A DNA stretch of 64,000 nt, from contig NZ_JAFEJU010000004.1 in NCBI RefSeq assembly GCF_018555455.1, positions 124,001-188,000 on the forward strand, read 5' to 3'. The notes beneath the pieces are model-generated. The model worked only from the letters and a program-made list of their open reading frames with translations. It ran no database searches and was not told where the DNA came from. Position 1 is the stretch's first letter; every line of letters begins with the position of its first letter. Source of the stretch: Bifidobacterium colobi (GTDB taxonomy: Bacteria; Actinomycetota; Actinomycetes; Actinomycetales; Bifidobacteriaceae). Position numbers and translations under genes: made by a program. Positions 9,581 through 17,641 of the stretch are shown here, piece by piece.

Positions 9581-11029
9581 ATGGCATCGAACATTATGGA
9601 GTATCTCAGTACCACCGACATCGCACTCACCGTTGTTTTGGTGTTGGTCGCAGCGCTCTTCGTATGGCTTTCCCTGACTATGGCGGCGGCCGAAGGCGCA
9701 GTGGCGCGCGTAACCCGCGCAAGCCTCAATAATCTCATCCTTGAGGTGCAAACGGACTCCGAGACGAGCCAGTTCCTCAAGATGAAGAAGATTGACAAGA
9801 TTCATCGCGTGCAGCGGCTGATCGCCAACCGTTACGCCACCGCGGGAAGCTGCGCCTTCTTCCGTATCACCTGCAATGTGCTCGACGGCGTGCTGGTATG
9901 CTCCATCACCTCACTGTGGGGAGCGCCCCTGTGGGCGAGTCTGCTGGTCGGCTTCCTGTTCGCCATCATCGTGGCAGTAGTTTCCGTATTGGTGCGACCG
10001 CGTACTGCGGGCATGGCCAAGCCGGTCGATATCATGCTCGCACATTCGCGCATCGTCTCGCTGGGTTGCCATCTGACTCCTTTCGCTCGCATCGGTTCGG
10101 AGAAAAGCGGCAAGTCGCAAGGTCGCCGATCCTCCAAGGATTCGGATTTGTCCGACGATGAGGAACTGGAGAAAATACAGCTGGAGCAAGGCAAAGCAGC
10201 CATCGACCGACTCGTGGAATCCAATGATTTCGACCCTGAGGTCTCCGAAATGCTGCGCAATGTGCTGACGCTTTCCGATACGCTGACGCGTGAGATCATG
10301 GTGCCGCGCACCGACATGATTTGCATGGAACGAGACACCACGCTGGCTTCGGCACTGAAATTGTTCTCGCGATCGGGCTTCTCTCGTGTGCCGGTTATCG
10401 GCGAAGACGTTGATGATCTGATTGGCGTTGCGTATCTGAAGGATGCCGTACGTGCCACGGCGTTTAATCCGCAGGCGCTTGATCGTGAGGTTGAATCCAT
10501 TGTGCGTCAGCCTCTGCTGGTGCCGGAATCCAAACCTGTGGATGACTTGTTCCATGAAATGCAGCGTTCTCGTCAACATGTGGCCGTGGTTGTTGACGAA
10601 TATGGTGGCATTGCCGGCATGGTGACCATTGAGGACACGCTCGAGCAGATTGTGGGTGAACTCGAGGACGAGCATGATCGTACGCAACGCAGCGAGCCGG
10701 AGAAGGTCGGCGACAACAAATGGAAGATGCCGGCACGCACCCCCATTGCCGATTTGGAGGAGATTTTCGAGATCGATATCGATGAGGATGATGTCGATAC
10801 TGTGTATGGTCTCTTGACCAAGCTGCTTGGTCGTGTGCCGATTGTAGGCGCTTCCGCTGTGACCCGTGGACTCAGATTGACCGCTGTGGATTCCGCAGGC
10901 AGGCGTAAGAAAGTCTCCACCATTGTGGTAGAGCCGGCGCACGTCGAGGGTGACGGGGAAGATAGCAAGACCAGTGAAGAAGCCGGCGACGATATCGCCG
11001 AGGATGATTCGACCGCCAGCAAGGAGTGA
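9581..11029 (+). CDS. CNNM/CorC-type membrane protein with CBS pair
   Basis: 482 residues if started at 9581; ATG 9596 (MEYLSTTD) has better ribosome-site spacing from aagga and would give 477. N-terminal hydrophobic segments lie near residues 15-40 and 95-145 (DUF21/CNNM region). Two CBS domains follow (IMVPRTDMICMERDTT... VDDLIGVAYLKD, and ESKPVDDLFHEMQRSR... GGIAGMVTIEDTLEQIVG), then a CorC/HlyC domain (DDVDTVYGLLTKLLGRVP). The family is linked to magnesium or cobalt efflux, or membrane ion homeostasis. A low-complexity acidic tail ends the protein. The era ATG follows after 1 base, with its ribosome site (aaggag) inside this gene. Confidence 0.88.
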   Translation: MASNIMEYLSTTDIALTVVLVLVAALFVWLSLTMAAAEGAVARVTRASLNNLILEVQTDSETSQFLKMKKIDKIHRVQRLIANRYATAGSCAFFRITCNVLDGVLVCSITSLWGAPLWASLLVGFLFAIIVAVVSVLVRPRTAGMAKPVDIMLAHSRIVSLGCHLTPFARIGSEKSGKSQGRRSSKDSDLSDDEELEKIQLEQGKAAIDRLVESNDFDPEVSEMLRNVLTLSDTLTREIMVPRTDMICMERDTTLASALKLFSRSGFSRVPVIGEDVDDLIGVAYLKDAVRATAFNPQALDREVESIVRQPLLVPESKPVDDLFHEMQRSRQHVAVVVDEYGGIAGMVTIEDTLEQIVGELEDEHDRTQRSEPEKVGDNKWKMPARTPIADLEEIFEIDIDEDDVDTVYGLLTKLLGRVPIVGASAVTRGLRLTAVDSAGRRKKVSTIVVEPAHVEGDGEDSKTSEEAGDDIAEDDSTASKE

Positions 11030-11030
11030 G

Positions 11031-12023
11031 ATGAGCGATCAGAACAATACAGTGAATGCTGCCAAGCCGGCAACGCAGGACGTGCCGTACCGTTCCGGTT
11101 TCGTGGCTGTGGTAGGCCGTCCGAACGTCGGCAAGTCCACGCTGATCAATGCGCTTATCGGCAAGCAGATTGCGATTGCCTCTTCTCGCCCAGAAACCAC
11201 GCGTAAAGCCATCCGTGGCATTTTGACCACCGAGCATGCGCAGTTGGTGTTGGTGGATACGCCTGGCATTCACCGTCCGCGCACGTTGCTCGGCCAGCGT
11301 CTGAATGATGTGGTTGAGGAGTCCCTATCCGACGTGGATGAAGTGGCTTTCCTGCTGCCGGCCGATCAGGAGATCGGATCTGGCGATAAGCGCATTCTTT
11401 CCCGTTTGCGCGCCGACTTCGCCACCAAACGTGATGACGGCACCTTTGCATGGAAGGTGCCGCTGATTGCCATTGTGACCAAAATCGATGAGCTCAATCG
11501 TACCGAACTGATTAATAAGCTCATGGAGATTAATGAGTTCGCTGATTTTGCGGATATCGTGCCGGTGAGCGCTCTGGAGCACGATAACTTGGCTGAAGTC
11601 AAGAACGTGCTGATTGAGCACATGCCGGAAGGCCCGCAGATGTATCCGGATGATCAGATTAGTGAGGAACGTCCGGAAGAGACCATCGCCGAACTGATTC
11701 GCGGCACCTTCCTGGAAGCATTGGATGATGAGCTGCCGCACTCTCTGGCAGTGGTGGTTGATTCCATCGACTATCCGGAAGACAATGAGACCGGTGTCGG
11801 CTATGACGGTAAGGCACAGGTGCATGTGTCGATTTATGTGGAGCGTGATTCCCAGAAGCCGATTATCATCGGCAAGGGCGCTTCGAACCTGACGTATGTG
11901 AAGAAGAAGCTTCGTACGCCGGTCAACCGTATCGTTGGACAGAAAGCCAAGCTCGACCTGCATGTCAAGGTGGCCAAGGGCTGGCAGTCCGATCCTAAGC
12001 AGTTGGAGAAATTAGGATTCTAA
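11031..12023 (+). CDS. era: Era, ribosome-assembly GTPase with a rewritten 3' end
   Basis: 330 residues from ATG 11031. The GTPase domain shows G1 GRPNVGKST, G3 DTPGI and G4 TKID; a C-terminal KH domain ends in KVAKGWQSDPKQLEKLGF. Era binds the 3' end of 16S rRNA during 30S maturation. The last eight codons include AAA, TTA and GGA, which are rare in this window, while 124 bases downstream an untranslated second version encodes the same QLEKLGF-stop with common codons (AAG CTT GGC TTC TAG). The present stop lies within a perfect 25-bp inverted repeat. This suggests a repeat element was inserted at the gene's end without changing the protein. Confidence 0.95.
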   Translation: MSDQNNTVNAAKPATQDVPYRSGFVAVVGRPNVGKSTLINALIGKQIAIASSRPETTRKAIRGILTTEHAQLVLVDTPGIHRPRTLLGQRLNDVVEESLSDVDEVAFLLPADQEIGSGDKRILSRLRADFATKRDDGTFAWKVPLIAIVTKIDELNRTELINKLMEINEFADFADIVPVSALEHDNLAEVKNVLIEHMPEGPQMYPDDQISEERPEETIAELIRGTFLEALDDELPHSLAVVVDSIDYPEDNETGVGYDGKAQVHVSIYVERDSQKPIIIGKGASNLTYVKKKLRTPVNRIVGQKAKLDLHVKVAKGWQSDPKQLEKLGF

Positions 12024-12044
12024 TTTCTCCAACTGCTTAGGATC
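11991..12044. repeat. Perfect 25-bp inverted repeat across the era stop codon
   Basis: Arms 11991-12015 and 12020-12044 are exact reverse complements separated by only four bases (gatt). The left arm is era coding sequence and the right arm begins with the stop codon. In mRNA this would be a very stable hairpin, but it has no U tract, so it is not a standard terminator. Confidence 0.9.
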
Positions 12045-12147
12045 GCCTCGCAGCTCGCTATCGCGGCTGCTCACTTCGCCTACAGACAGTCCACTGGACT
12101 GTCTGCTTTACGGCTCAGCTCAGCAGTTGGAGAAGCTTGGCTTCTAG
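11998..12147 (-). repeat. Dispersed palindromic element, copy 1 (inverted orientation), with 13-bp host direct repeats
   Basis: The core (minus strand) contains GCTGAGCCGT-AAGC, then the palindrome cagacagtcca / tggactgtctg at 12083-12105, then GTAGGCGAAGTGAGC. The same core is found at 17412-17580 and 18732-18820. Host sequence agcagttggagaa occurs on both sides (11998-12010 and 12122-12134), and an inverted copy of it sits inside (12020-12044). The downstream host copy continues gcttggcttctag, a synonymous ancestral-looking era end. No coding capacity is seen. Confidence 0.85.
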
Positions 12148-12175
12148 CCAATTGCTGAGTTTGTTTGTCATACAA

Positions 12176-12207
12176 AAGAAGGCTTCCTCATACGAGGAAG
12201 CCTTCTT
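12176..12207. terminator. Bidirectional terminator, era / acyl-CoA synthetase
   Basis: A perfect 14-bp stem (aagaaggcttcctc / gaggaagccttctt) with loop atac lies between the convergent era and acyl-CoA synthetase genes. A-rich and T-rich ends are on both sides. Confidence 0.88.
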
Positions 12208-12224
12208 GGGTTAATACGCAGCTA

Positions 12225-14261
12225 CTACTTTTTGCGGGCTACGTACATTTGGGTGTTGAGCAGGGTGGTGTAGCGCTTGATGACCTTCGGACGAATCACC
12301 TTCATGGAAGCGGTCATCAAACCGTTCTCCTGCGTGAACTCCTCGGGCAGAATGATGAATTTGCGCACGGATTCAGCGCGGGACACGCCTTCGTTCGCCT
12401 GATCGACCCACTTCTGCACTTCGGCACGAACCGCGGCGTTTTGCGTGGCGTCTTCCATGGACATGTTCTCATCCAAGCCCTTGGAAGCGAGCCACGGCCG
12501 CAACGATTCCTCATCCAGAGTCACCAGCGCAGAGATGAACGGGCGCTTATCGCCCAGCACCAGCGCCTGAGAGACAATCTCGCAACGCTGAATGACTTCC
12601 TCAATCGGACCAGGCGAGACGTTCTTACCGCCAGCGGTGATGATCAGATCCTTCTTGCGGCCGGTGATGTACAGGAATCCATCGTTGTCGATACGGCCCA
12701 AATCGCCGGTGGCATACCAGCCATCCTCGGTGAAGGACAGTTCGGTTGCCTCGTCGTTCTTGTGGTAACGGGGGAACACAGCGCGACCCTTGACCTGAAT
12801 CTCGCCATCCTCGGCAATACGCAGCGAGAAGCCAGGGAATGCGATGCCCACGGAACCGGCATGGAACGGAGTGCCCAACGGGTTGAACGCGCAAGGAGCG
12901 GTGGTTTCGGTCAAACCATAGCCCTCGTACACTGGCACGCCGGCACCACGGAAGAATGCGAGCAGATCCGGATCCAGCGGAGCGCCGCCGGCCACAATCC
13001 ACTTGGCGCGACCGCCCAGTACCTCACGCAGCGAGGAGTACACCACCGGGTCGAACGCCGCACGCTTGGTGCGGGTCAGCGCGCCGGCCTTGCCGTTGGC
13101 GGAAATCTCCTTCATATAGTTCTGCGCGGCCACTACGGCGGAGGCGAACACCACACCCTTCGGGCCATGGCCGGCCTTCTGGGATGCCGCGTTATACACC
13201 TTTTCCAGCACACGGGGCACCACAATCATGATGGACGGCTTGGCTACCTGCAGATCGGAAATCAAGGTTTTGATACCCTGTGCAATATAAATGTGGATAT
13301 TCGAGGCCACCACAATGTAGTTGATGGCACGGGCGAAGGAATGTGCCTGCGGAAGGAACAGCAGAATGGTGTTCTTCTTATCGTGCAACAAATCCGGCAT
13401 GTAATCCGGCAGGTTGAGTGCGGTCTGGCAGTAGTGCTCATGGGTCATCTCCACGCCCTTCGGCGCGGCGGTGGAACCGGAGGTGTACACGATCGAGCAC
13501 AGGTCGGTCTTCTTAATCGAATCGATGCGCTCGTCCAGCTGCGCGTCGGAGATGCCGGCACCATATGCCTTGATTTCGTCGAGACCGCCATTGTCGATGC
13601 AGATGATGTGCTCCAGTGAGGGGCATTCCTCGACGGCGCCATCGGCTTTGTCGCGCATATCCGTGGTCTGCACAATGAGCAGGCGTGCATCGGAGTTGTT
13701 CACGATATTGCGAATCTGCTCAGCGGAATCGGTATCGTAAATCGTGGCCAACACACCGCCGCAGGCCATGACAGCCGCATCCGTCAAATCCCACTCATAG
13801 GAGGTGCGGCACATGAAGGCCACGCCGTCGCCCTTCTTCAGACCATAATGCAACAGGCCCTTGGCGATGGCGCGCACTTCGGCGAGGAACTCATTGGCGG
13901 TGACCGTGGTCCACTCGTTGCCGGACTTGTAGGTGTACAGGGGCTCATCACCCATGCGCGCGGCGCGATCGGCATACAGGTCGTAGATGGATGTGCCTTC
14001 ATCCAGCTCAGGGTTGCCTTCGGTGGAGGTAGTCAACAGGCCGGTCGCCGGATCGATTTCAGTGGTGGTCAGATGGCCATCGTCCCAATCATCGGTATGA
14101 GGCAGTTCGATGTTCGATTCGTTGGGCACATCCGCATTGGACAGGTAATCGGGTTCGTCCGGGGTGTCGTCGTGCACCGGATGAACGAAGTCAGCGCCGA
14201 GCCTCAGCGCTTTACGCGTAAGGTCGATGGTGTGCTGCGTGAAGGAATTGATAACCGACAA
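12225..14261 (-). CDS. fadD: Long-chain acyl-CoA synthetase (AMP-forming)
   Basis: 678 residues. An ANL-superfamily enzyme that adenylates a fatty acid and transfers it to CoA. Motifs are the P-loop YTSGSTAAPKGVEMTH (near residue 270), GYGLTETTAPC, the ATP-binding YATGDLGRIDNDGFLYITGR (near 510-530) and DLIITAGGKNVSPGPIEE. The first ~80 residues are an acidic extension ahead of the AMP-binding domain (GTSIYDLYADRAARMGDEP). It is transcribed away from pntAA. Bifidobacteria lack beta-oxidation, so a role in activating exogenous fatty acids for lipids is an inference. The symbol is by family; substrate length is unproven. Confidence 0.88.
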   Translation of the reverse strand: MSVINSFTQHTIDLTRKALRLGADFVHPVHDDTPDEPDYLSNADVPNESNIELPHTDDWDDGHLTTTEIDPATGLLTTSTEGNPELDEGTSIYDLYADRAARMGDEPLYTYKSGNEWTTVTANEFLAEVRAIAKGLLHYGLKKGDGVAFMCRTSYEWDLTDAAVMACGGVLATIYDTDSAEQIRNIVNNSDARLLIVQTTDMRDKADGAVEECPSLEHIICIDNGGLDEIKAYGAGISDAQLDERIDSIKKTDLCSIVYTSGSTAAPKGVEMTHEHYCQTALNLPDYMPDLLHDKKNTILLFLPQAHSFARAINYIVVASNIHIYIAQGIKTLISDLQVAKPSIMIVVPRVLEKVYNAASQKAGHGPKGVVFASAVVAAQNYMKEISANGKAGALTRTKRAAFDPVVYSSLREVLGGRAKWIVAGGAPLDPDLLAFFRGAGVPVYEGYGLTETTAPCAFNPLGTPFHAGSVGIAFPGFSLRIAEDGEIQVKGRAVFPRYHKNDEATELSFTEDGWYATGDLGRIDNDGFLYITGRKKDLIITAGGKNVSPGPIEEVIQRCEIVSQALVLGDKRPFISALVTLDEESLRPWLASKGLDENMSMEDATQNAAVRAEVQKWVDQANEGVSRAESVRKFIILPEEFTQENGLMTASMKVIRPKVIKRYTTLLNTQMYVARKK

Positions 14262-14363
14262 TTCTTGCTCCTGCTATACATGTCACTGTCGTTTGGCCGC
14301 GGCAAACCGTACCCAAACGCTTCTCAACGGTTAAATTGTAATCGGGTGAGCCGAACTCGTCAC

Positions 14364-14400
14364 CTTACGCAACCGTAGGAAAACCCTACGTAATCGTAAG
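14364..14400. promoter_or_regulatory. Symmetrical four-half-site palindrome in the fadD-pntAA divergent region
   Basis: The sequence reads CTTACG-N4-CGTAGG-AAAA-CCTACG-N4-CGTAAG. The symmetry and its place between two divergent starts (14261 and 14486) suggest a regulator site; no regulator is identified. Confidence 0.5.
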
Positions 14401-14485
14401 AAATAGCCATACTTTTCCGTGATTTGCGGTTACACTGTGGAGTTGGATAACCATTTCCATTCAATGTAGAACAGAAAGGGCTCTC

Positions 14486-15658
14486 ATGGTTGAAACCCAA
14501 GAAGCCACCGTGGTCTTCGGCGTGTTGAATGAAACGTCCGAAACGGAATCCCGAGTGGCGCTGACGCCGGATATCGTCACCCGGCTGAAGAGGAGCGGAG
14601 TCTCCTCGATAATTGAATCCGGTGCCGGCATCGCAGCTGAATACACCGATGAGGATTACGAAAAGGCAGGCGCGAAGGTCGCTGATCGTGCCACAGTGCT
14701 GGCTGAAGCCGATGCGCTTGGCTTCGTGGACAGGCCGTCCGCGGATATTGTGGCTTCATTGAAGCCGGGGCAGTGGGTAATCGGTATGCTCGGTTCCTTC
14801 ACCGATACTGAATACATTGCTTCCCTTGAACAGGCTGGGTTGGTTGGTATCGGCATTGAAAAACTGCCGCGTAAGCTGTCCAGCGCACAGTCGATGGATG
14901 AGATGACTTCACAGAATTCGGTGATGGGCTACAAGGCTGCCATCACTGCAGCTGATGCGTATGGTTCCTTCCTGCCGATGATGACCACGGCAGCCGGCAC
15001 TATTCGCCCCGCCAAGGCGCTTGTTCTTGGTGCTGGTATCGCTGGCCTGCAGGCCATTGGTACGTTGCGTCGATTGGGTGCCGTCGTCACCGCGTACGAT
15101 GTGCGTCCGGCTTCGCAGGGTGAAGTCGAATCCCTCGGCGCCAAGTTCCTCGATTTGGGCCTTGACTTCTCCAAGGGGCAGGGTGAAGGCGGCTATGCCC
15201 GCGCGTTGAGCGCCGAAGAGCAGGCGCAGCAGCAGGCTGCGGTCGACGAGAAGGCTTCAGGTTTCGACATCATCATTACCACTGCCAAGGTTCCCGGCCG
15301 CAAACCTCCGGTACTGCTTACCGCGGCAGGCGTGAACGGTTTGCATCGCGGCGCCGTGATCGTGGACTGCGCGGCTTCCGAACTTGGCGGCAACGTTGAA
15401 GGCTCCACAGTGGGGGAGCAGGTCACCGAGGGCGGTGTCACGATTATCGGCGCCCCGTATCTCGCGTCCGGCGTAGCCACTACCGCATCGAATCTGCTGG
15501 CTCGCAATGTGGCTGACATCCTCGTGCATTTCATCCGTGATGGCAAGCTCAGCCAGGATCTCACGGAAGAACTGGACGATGCTCTGGTGGTTGCCGGTCG
15601 TACTGAAGCTGCCGGTACTGCCGAGACAGACGAAGAACCAGCCGCGAAGTCCGAGTGA
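14486..15658 (+). CDS. pntAA: NAD(P) transhydrogenase alpha subunit, part 1 (NAD-binding domain I)
   Basis: 390 residues. Soluble NAD(H)-binding dI subunit of the proton-translocating transhydrogenase. The alanine-dehydrogenase-like N terminus starts VVFGVLNETSETESRVALTP, and the Rossmann loop is LVLGAGIAGLQAIGTLRRLG near residue 175. Downstream AVIVDCAASELGGNVEGS is conserved in PntA. The ATG at 14486 follows acagaaagggctctc. It precedes pntAB by 21 bases. As in other actinobacteria, PntA is split into two genes. Confidence 0.95.
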   Translation: MVETQEATVVFGVLNETSETESRVALTPDIVTRLKRSGVSSIIESGAGIAAEYTDEDYEKAGAKVADRATVLAEADALGFVDRPSADIVASLKPGQWVIGMLGSFTDTEYIASLEQAGLVGIGIEKLPRKLSSAQSMDEMTSQNSVMGYKAAITAADAYGSFLPMMTTAAGTIRPAKALVLGAGIAGLQAIGTLRRLGAVVTAYDVRPASQGEVESLGAKFLDLGLDFSKGQGEGGYARALSAEEQAQQQAAVDEKASGFDIIITTAKVPGRKPPVLLTAAGVNGLHRGAVIVDCAASELGGNVEGSTVGEQVTEGGVTIIGAPYLASGVATTASNLLARNVADILVHFIRDGKLSQDLTEELDDALVVAGRTEAAGTAETDEEPAAKSE

Positions 15659-15679
15659 GACAAGGAAGAAGGAAAAATC

Positions 15680-15985
15680 ATGCCTACACTCGTTGTATCC
15701 ATCACCTTATTCGTACTCGCACTGCTCATTGGTATTGAGGTTATCGGCAAAGTGCCGGCGACCCTGCACACGCCGTTGATGTCCGGTGCGAATTCCATTC
15801 ACGGCATCGTCATTGTCGGTGTGGTGATTGTGGCCGCCGAGGCCAATAGTCCTTTGGCTTACGTGTTCATCTTCCTCGCCGCAGTGCTCGGCACGATGAA
15901 CGTGGTCGGCGGCTATGTGGTCACCGACCGCATGCTGGAGATGTTCAAGTCCAACAAGAATGAGAAGAAGGGAGAGTCGAAGTAA
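15680..15985 (+). CDS. pntAB: NAD(P) transhydrogenase alpha subunit, part 2 (membrane)
   Basis: 101 residues, mostly hydrophobic, with about three membrane segments (SITLFVLALLIGIEVIG, HGIVIVGVVIVAAEA, LAYVFIFLAAVLGTMNVVGG). The VTDRMLEMF sequence after the last helix is typical of the PntAB/PntA C terminus. It forms the proton channel with PntB. Its TAA stop overlaps the pntB ATG by one base, so translation is coupled. Confidence 0.95.
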   Translation: MPTLVVSITLFVLALLIGIEVIGKVPATLHTPLMSGANSIHGIVIVGVVIVAAEANSPLAYVFIFLAAVLGTMNVVGGYVVTDRMLEMFKSNKNEKKGESK

Positions 15986-17409
15986 TGACCTCCGCAACCG
16001 TGGGAACCATCGACATCGTCGCATGGTTCGTATACCTGTTCTCGGCCGTCATGTTCGTAGTCGGCCTGCACTTCATGAACTCACCGAAGACCGCGCGTAA
16101 GGGCAACCAGATCTCCGCGTTCGGCATGGTCGTGGCCGTGCTGATGGCGTTCGTGGTGCTCTTCGCCAAGGGATTCGTGAATATCGTGGCCGTGGTGGTG
16201 CTCGTTGTCGGCATCCTGATTGGTGCAGTGGCTGGCGTGGTCTCCGCCAAGAAGGTCAAGATGACCGACATGCCGCAGCTGGTCTCCGTGTTCAATACCG
16301 TGGGTGGTGGCGCAGCCGCACTCGTGGCGCTGAATGACATCCTTACCAAAGATGGCACCCCGGATATCGTGGTGTTGATCACCGCCGGCCTCGGCATCCT
16401 GATCGGTTCCGTGACCTTCACCGGCTCGCTGATCGCAGCCGGCAAGCTGCAGGGCATCAAGTGGGTCAAGAAGTTGGCTTTGCCGGGCAAGGGTGTGTGG
16501 AACATTCTGTTCGCAGTGCTCTCCATCGCTTCTCTGGTGATGCTGTGCGTGCAGCCTGAGCAGCGACTGCTCTGGTCGATTCTGACCACCGTGTTCGCTC
16601 TATGCTATGGCTTGGTGTTCGTGATTCCGATCGGCGGCGCCGACATGCCGGTCGTGATTTCCGTGCTCAACGCCTGCACCGGTACCGCAGTGGCCATGTC
16701 CGGCCTCGCCATCGACAACGTTGCCCTGATTGTGGCCGGCGCACTGGTCGGTTCCGCAGGCGTGACCCTGTCCATCCTGATGGCTCAAGCCATGAACCGT
16801 CCGCTGATTTCCGTGCTCGCCGGCGGCTTCGGAGGCGGTTCCGGTGCCGCCGCAGCCGGTGACGGTCCGGAAGGCACAATGAAGGAAACCACGCCCGACG
16901 ATTTGGCTGTGCAGCTCGTCTACGCCGAGAAGGTCATCTTCGTGCCCGGCTTCGGCCTGGCTCAGGCACAGGCTCAGCGTGAACTCGCCGACCTTGGTGA
17001 ACTGCTCAAGAATCATGGTGTTGAGGTTTCCTACGCCATTCATCCGGTGGCAGGCCGTATGCCGGGCCATATGAACGTGCTGCTGGCTGAAGCCAATGTG
17101 CCGTACGAGGAGCTTGTCGATCTCGAGGAGATCAACCCGCAGTTCCCGCAGGCCAACGTGGCGCTGGTCGTTGGTGCGAACGACGTGACCAACCCGGCCG
17201 CCCGCCGTCCGGGCACCCCGGTCTCCGGCATGCCGATTCTCGATGTCGACAAGGCTCAGAACGTCGTGGTCATGAAGCGCGGCCGCGGTATGGGCTATGC
17301 CGGCATCCAGAACGAACTCTACTTCGAGGACAACACGCAGATGCTGTTCGGCGACGCGAAGAAGAGTTTGCAAGCTGTCATCGCCGCCGTCAAAGAATTG
17401 TTGGCCTGA
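15985..17409 (+). CDS. pntB: NAD(P) transhydrogenase beta subunit
   Basis: 474 residues. The N-terminal ~270 residues hold eight or nine membrane helices. The C-terminal ~180 residues form the NADP(H)-binding domain III with FVPGFGLAQAQAQ, YAIHPVAGRMPGHMNVLLAEA, VGANDVTNPAARR and MKRGRGMGYAGIQNELY. The complex uses the proton gradient to make NADPH from NADH. The gene end carries the repeat-element duplication at 17397-17596: the last codons and stop (attgttggcctgatg) are repeated 185 bases downstream, just before the terminator. Confidence 0.96.
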   Translation: MTSATVGTIDIVAWFVYLFSAVMFVVGLHFMNSPKTARKGNQISAFGMVVAVLMAFVVLFAKGFVNIVAVVVLVVGILIGAVAGVVSAKKVKMTDMPQLVSVFNTVGGGAAALVALNDILTKDGTPDIVVLITAGLGILIGSVTFTGSLIAAGKLQGIKWVKKLALPGKGVWNILFAVLSIASLVMLCVQPEQRLLWSILTTVFALCYGLVFVIPIGGADMPVVISVLNACTGTAVAMSGLAIDNVALIVAGALVGSAGVTLSILMAQAMNRPLISVLAGGFGGGSGAAAAGDGPEGTMKETTPDDLAVQLVYAEKVIFVPGFGLAQAQAQRELADLGELLKNHGVEVSYAIHPVAGRMPGHMNVLLAEANVPYEELVDLEEINPQFPQANVALVVGANDVTNPAARRPGTPVSGMPILDVDKAQNVVVMKRGRGMGYAGIQNELYFEDNTQMLFGDAKKSLQAVIAAVKELLA

Positions 17410-17604
17410 TGGAGTGTCAGCTTCGATAAGCCGTTAAACGGACAGTCCAGTGGACTGTCCGTAGGCGAAGTGAGCGGCTGTGCCGCGAGGGCTGTGCAGA
17501 GCACAGCTCCTCAGTCGCGGTACCTTGTGTACCGCTTCCTTCGGTGCGCCTTGCTGACACACGCATTACACAAGCAATTTCATTGTTGGCCTGATGAAGT
17601 TGCT
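17397..17604 (+). repeat. Dispersed palindromic element, copy 2, at the pntB stop codon
   Basis: A 15-bp direct repeat, attgttggcctgatg (17397-17411 and 17582-17596), comprises the last pntB codons and the stop. Between the copies are GAGTGTCAGC, the 25-base perfect palindrome at 17438-17462 (arms acggacagtcca / tggactgtccgt) and GTAGGCGAAGTGAGCGGC. Secondary hairpins follow (gctgtgc/gcacagc, ggtac/gtacc). The right end folds with the flank (agcaatttcat 17573-17583 with atgaagttgct 17594-17604). No ORF is supported. Confidence 0.85.
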
Positions 17605-17607
17605 ATG

Positions 17608-17636
17608 GCTCCCCTCGATGAGGGGAGCTTTTTTTG
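17608..17636 (+). terminator. Terminator of the pnt operon
   Basis: Stem gctcccct / aggggagc with a five-base loop, followed by seven T residues. It lies beyond the inserted repeat, so the element now separates pntB from it. Confidence 0.85.
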
Positions 17637-17641
17637 TGTTT

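Noticed and set aside
11991..12044. The perfect hairpin at the era stop as a normal Rho-independent terminator
   Set aside because: It has no T run and a proper terminator lies at 12176-12207; the hairpin is better explained by the repeat insertion.
12165..13619. A 484-codon frame opposite the acyl-CoA synthetase
   Set aside because: Its start lies in the terminator region and it has no recognisable domain; it is a shadow of the real gene.
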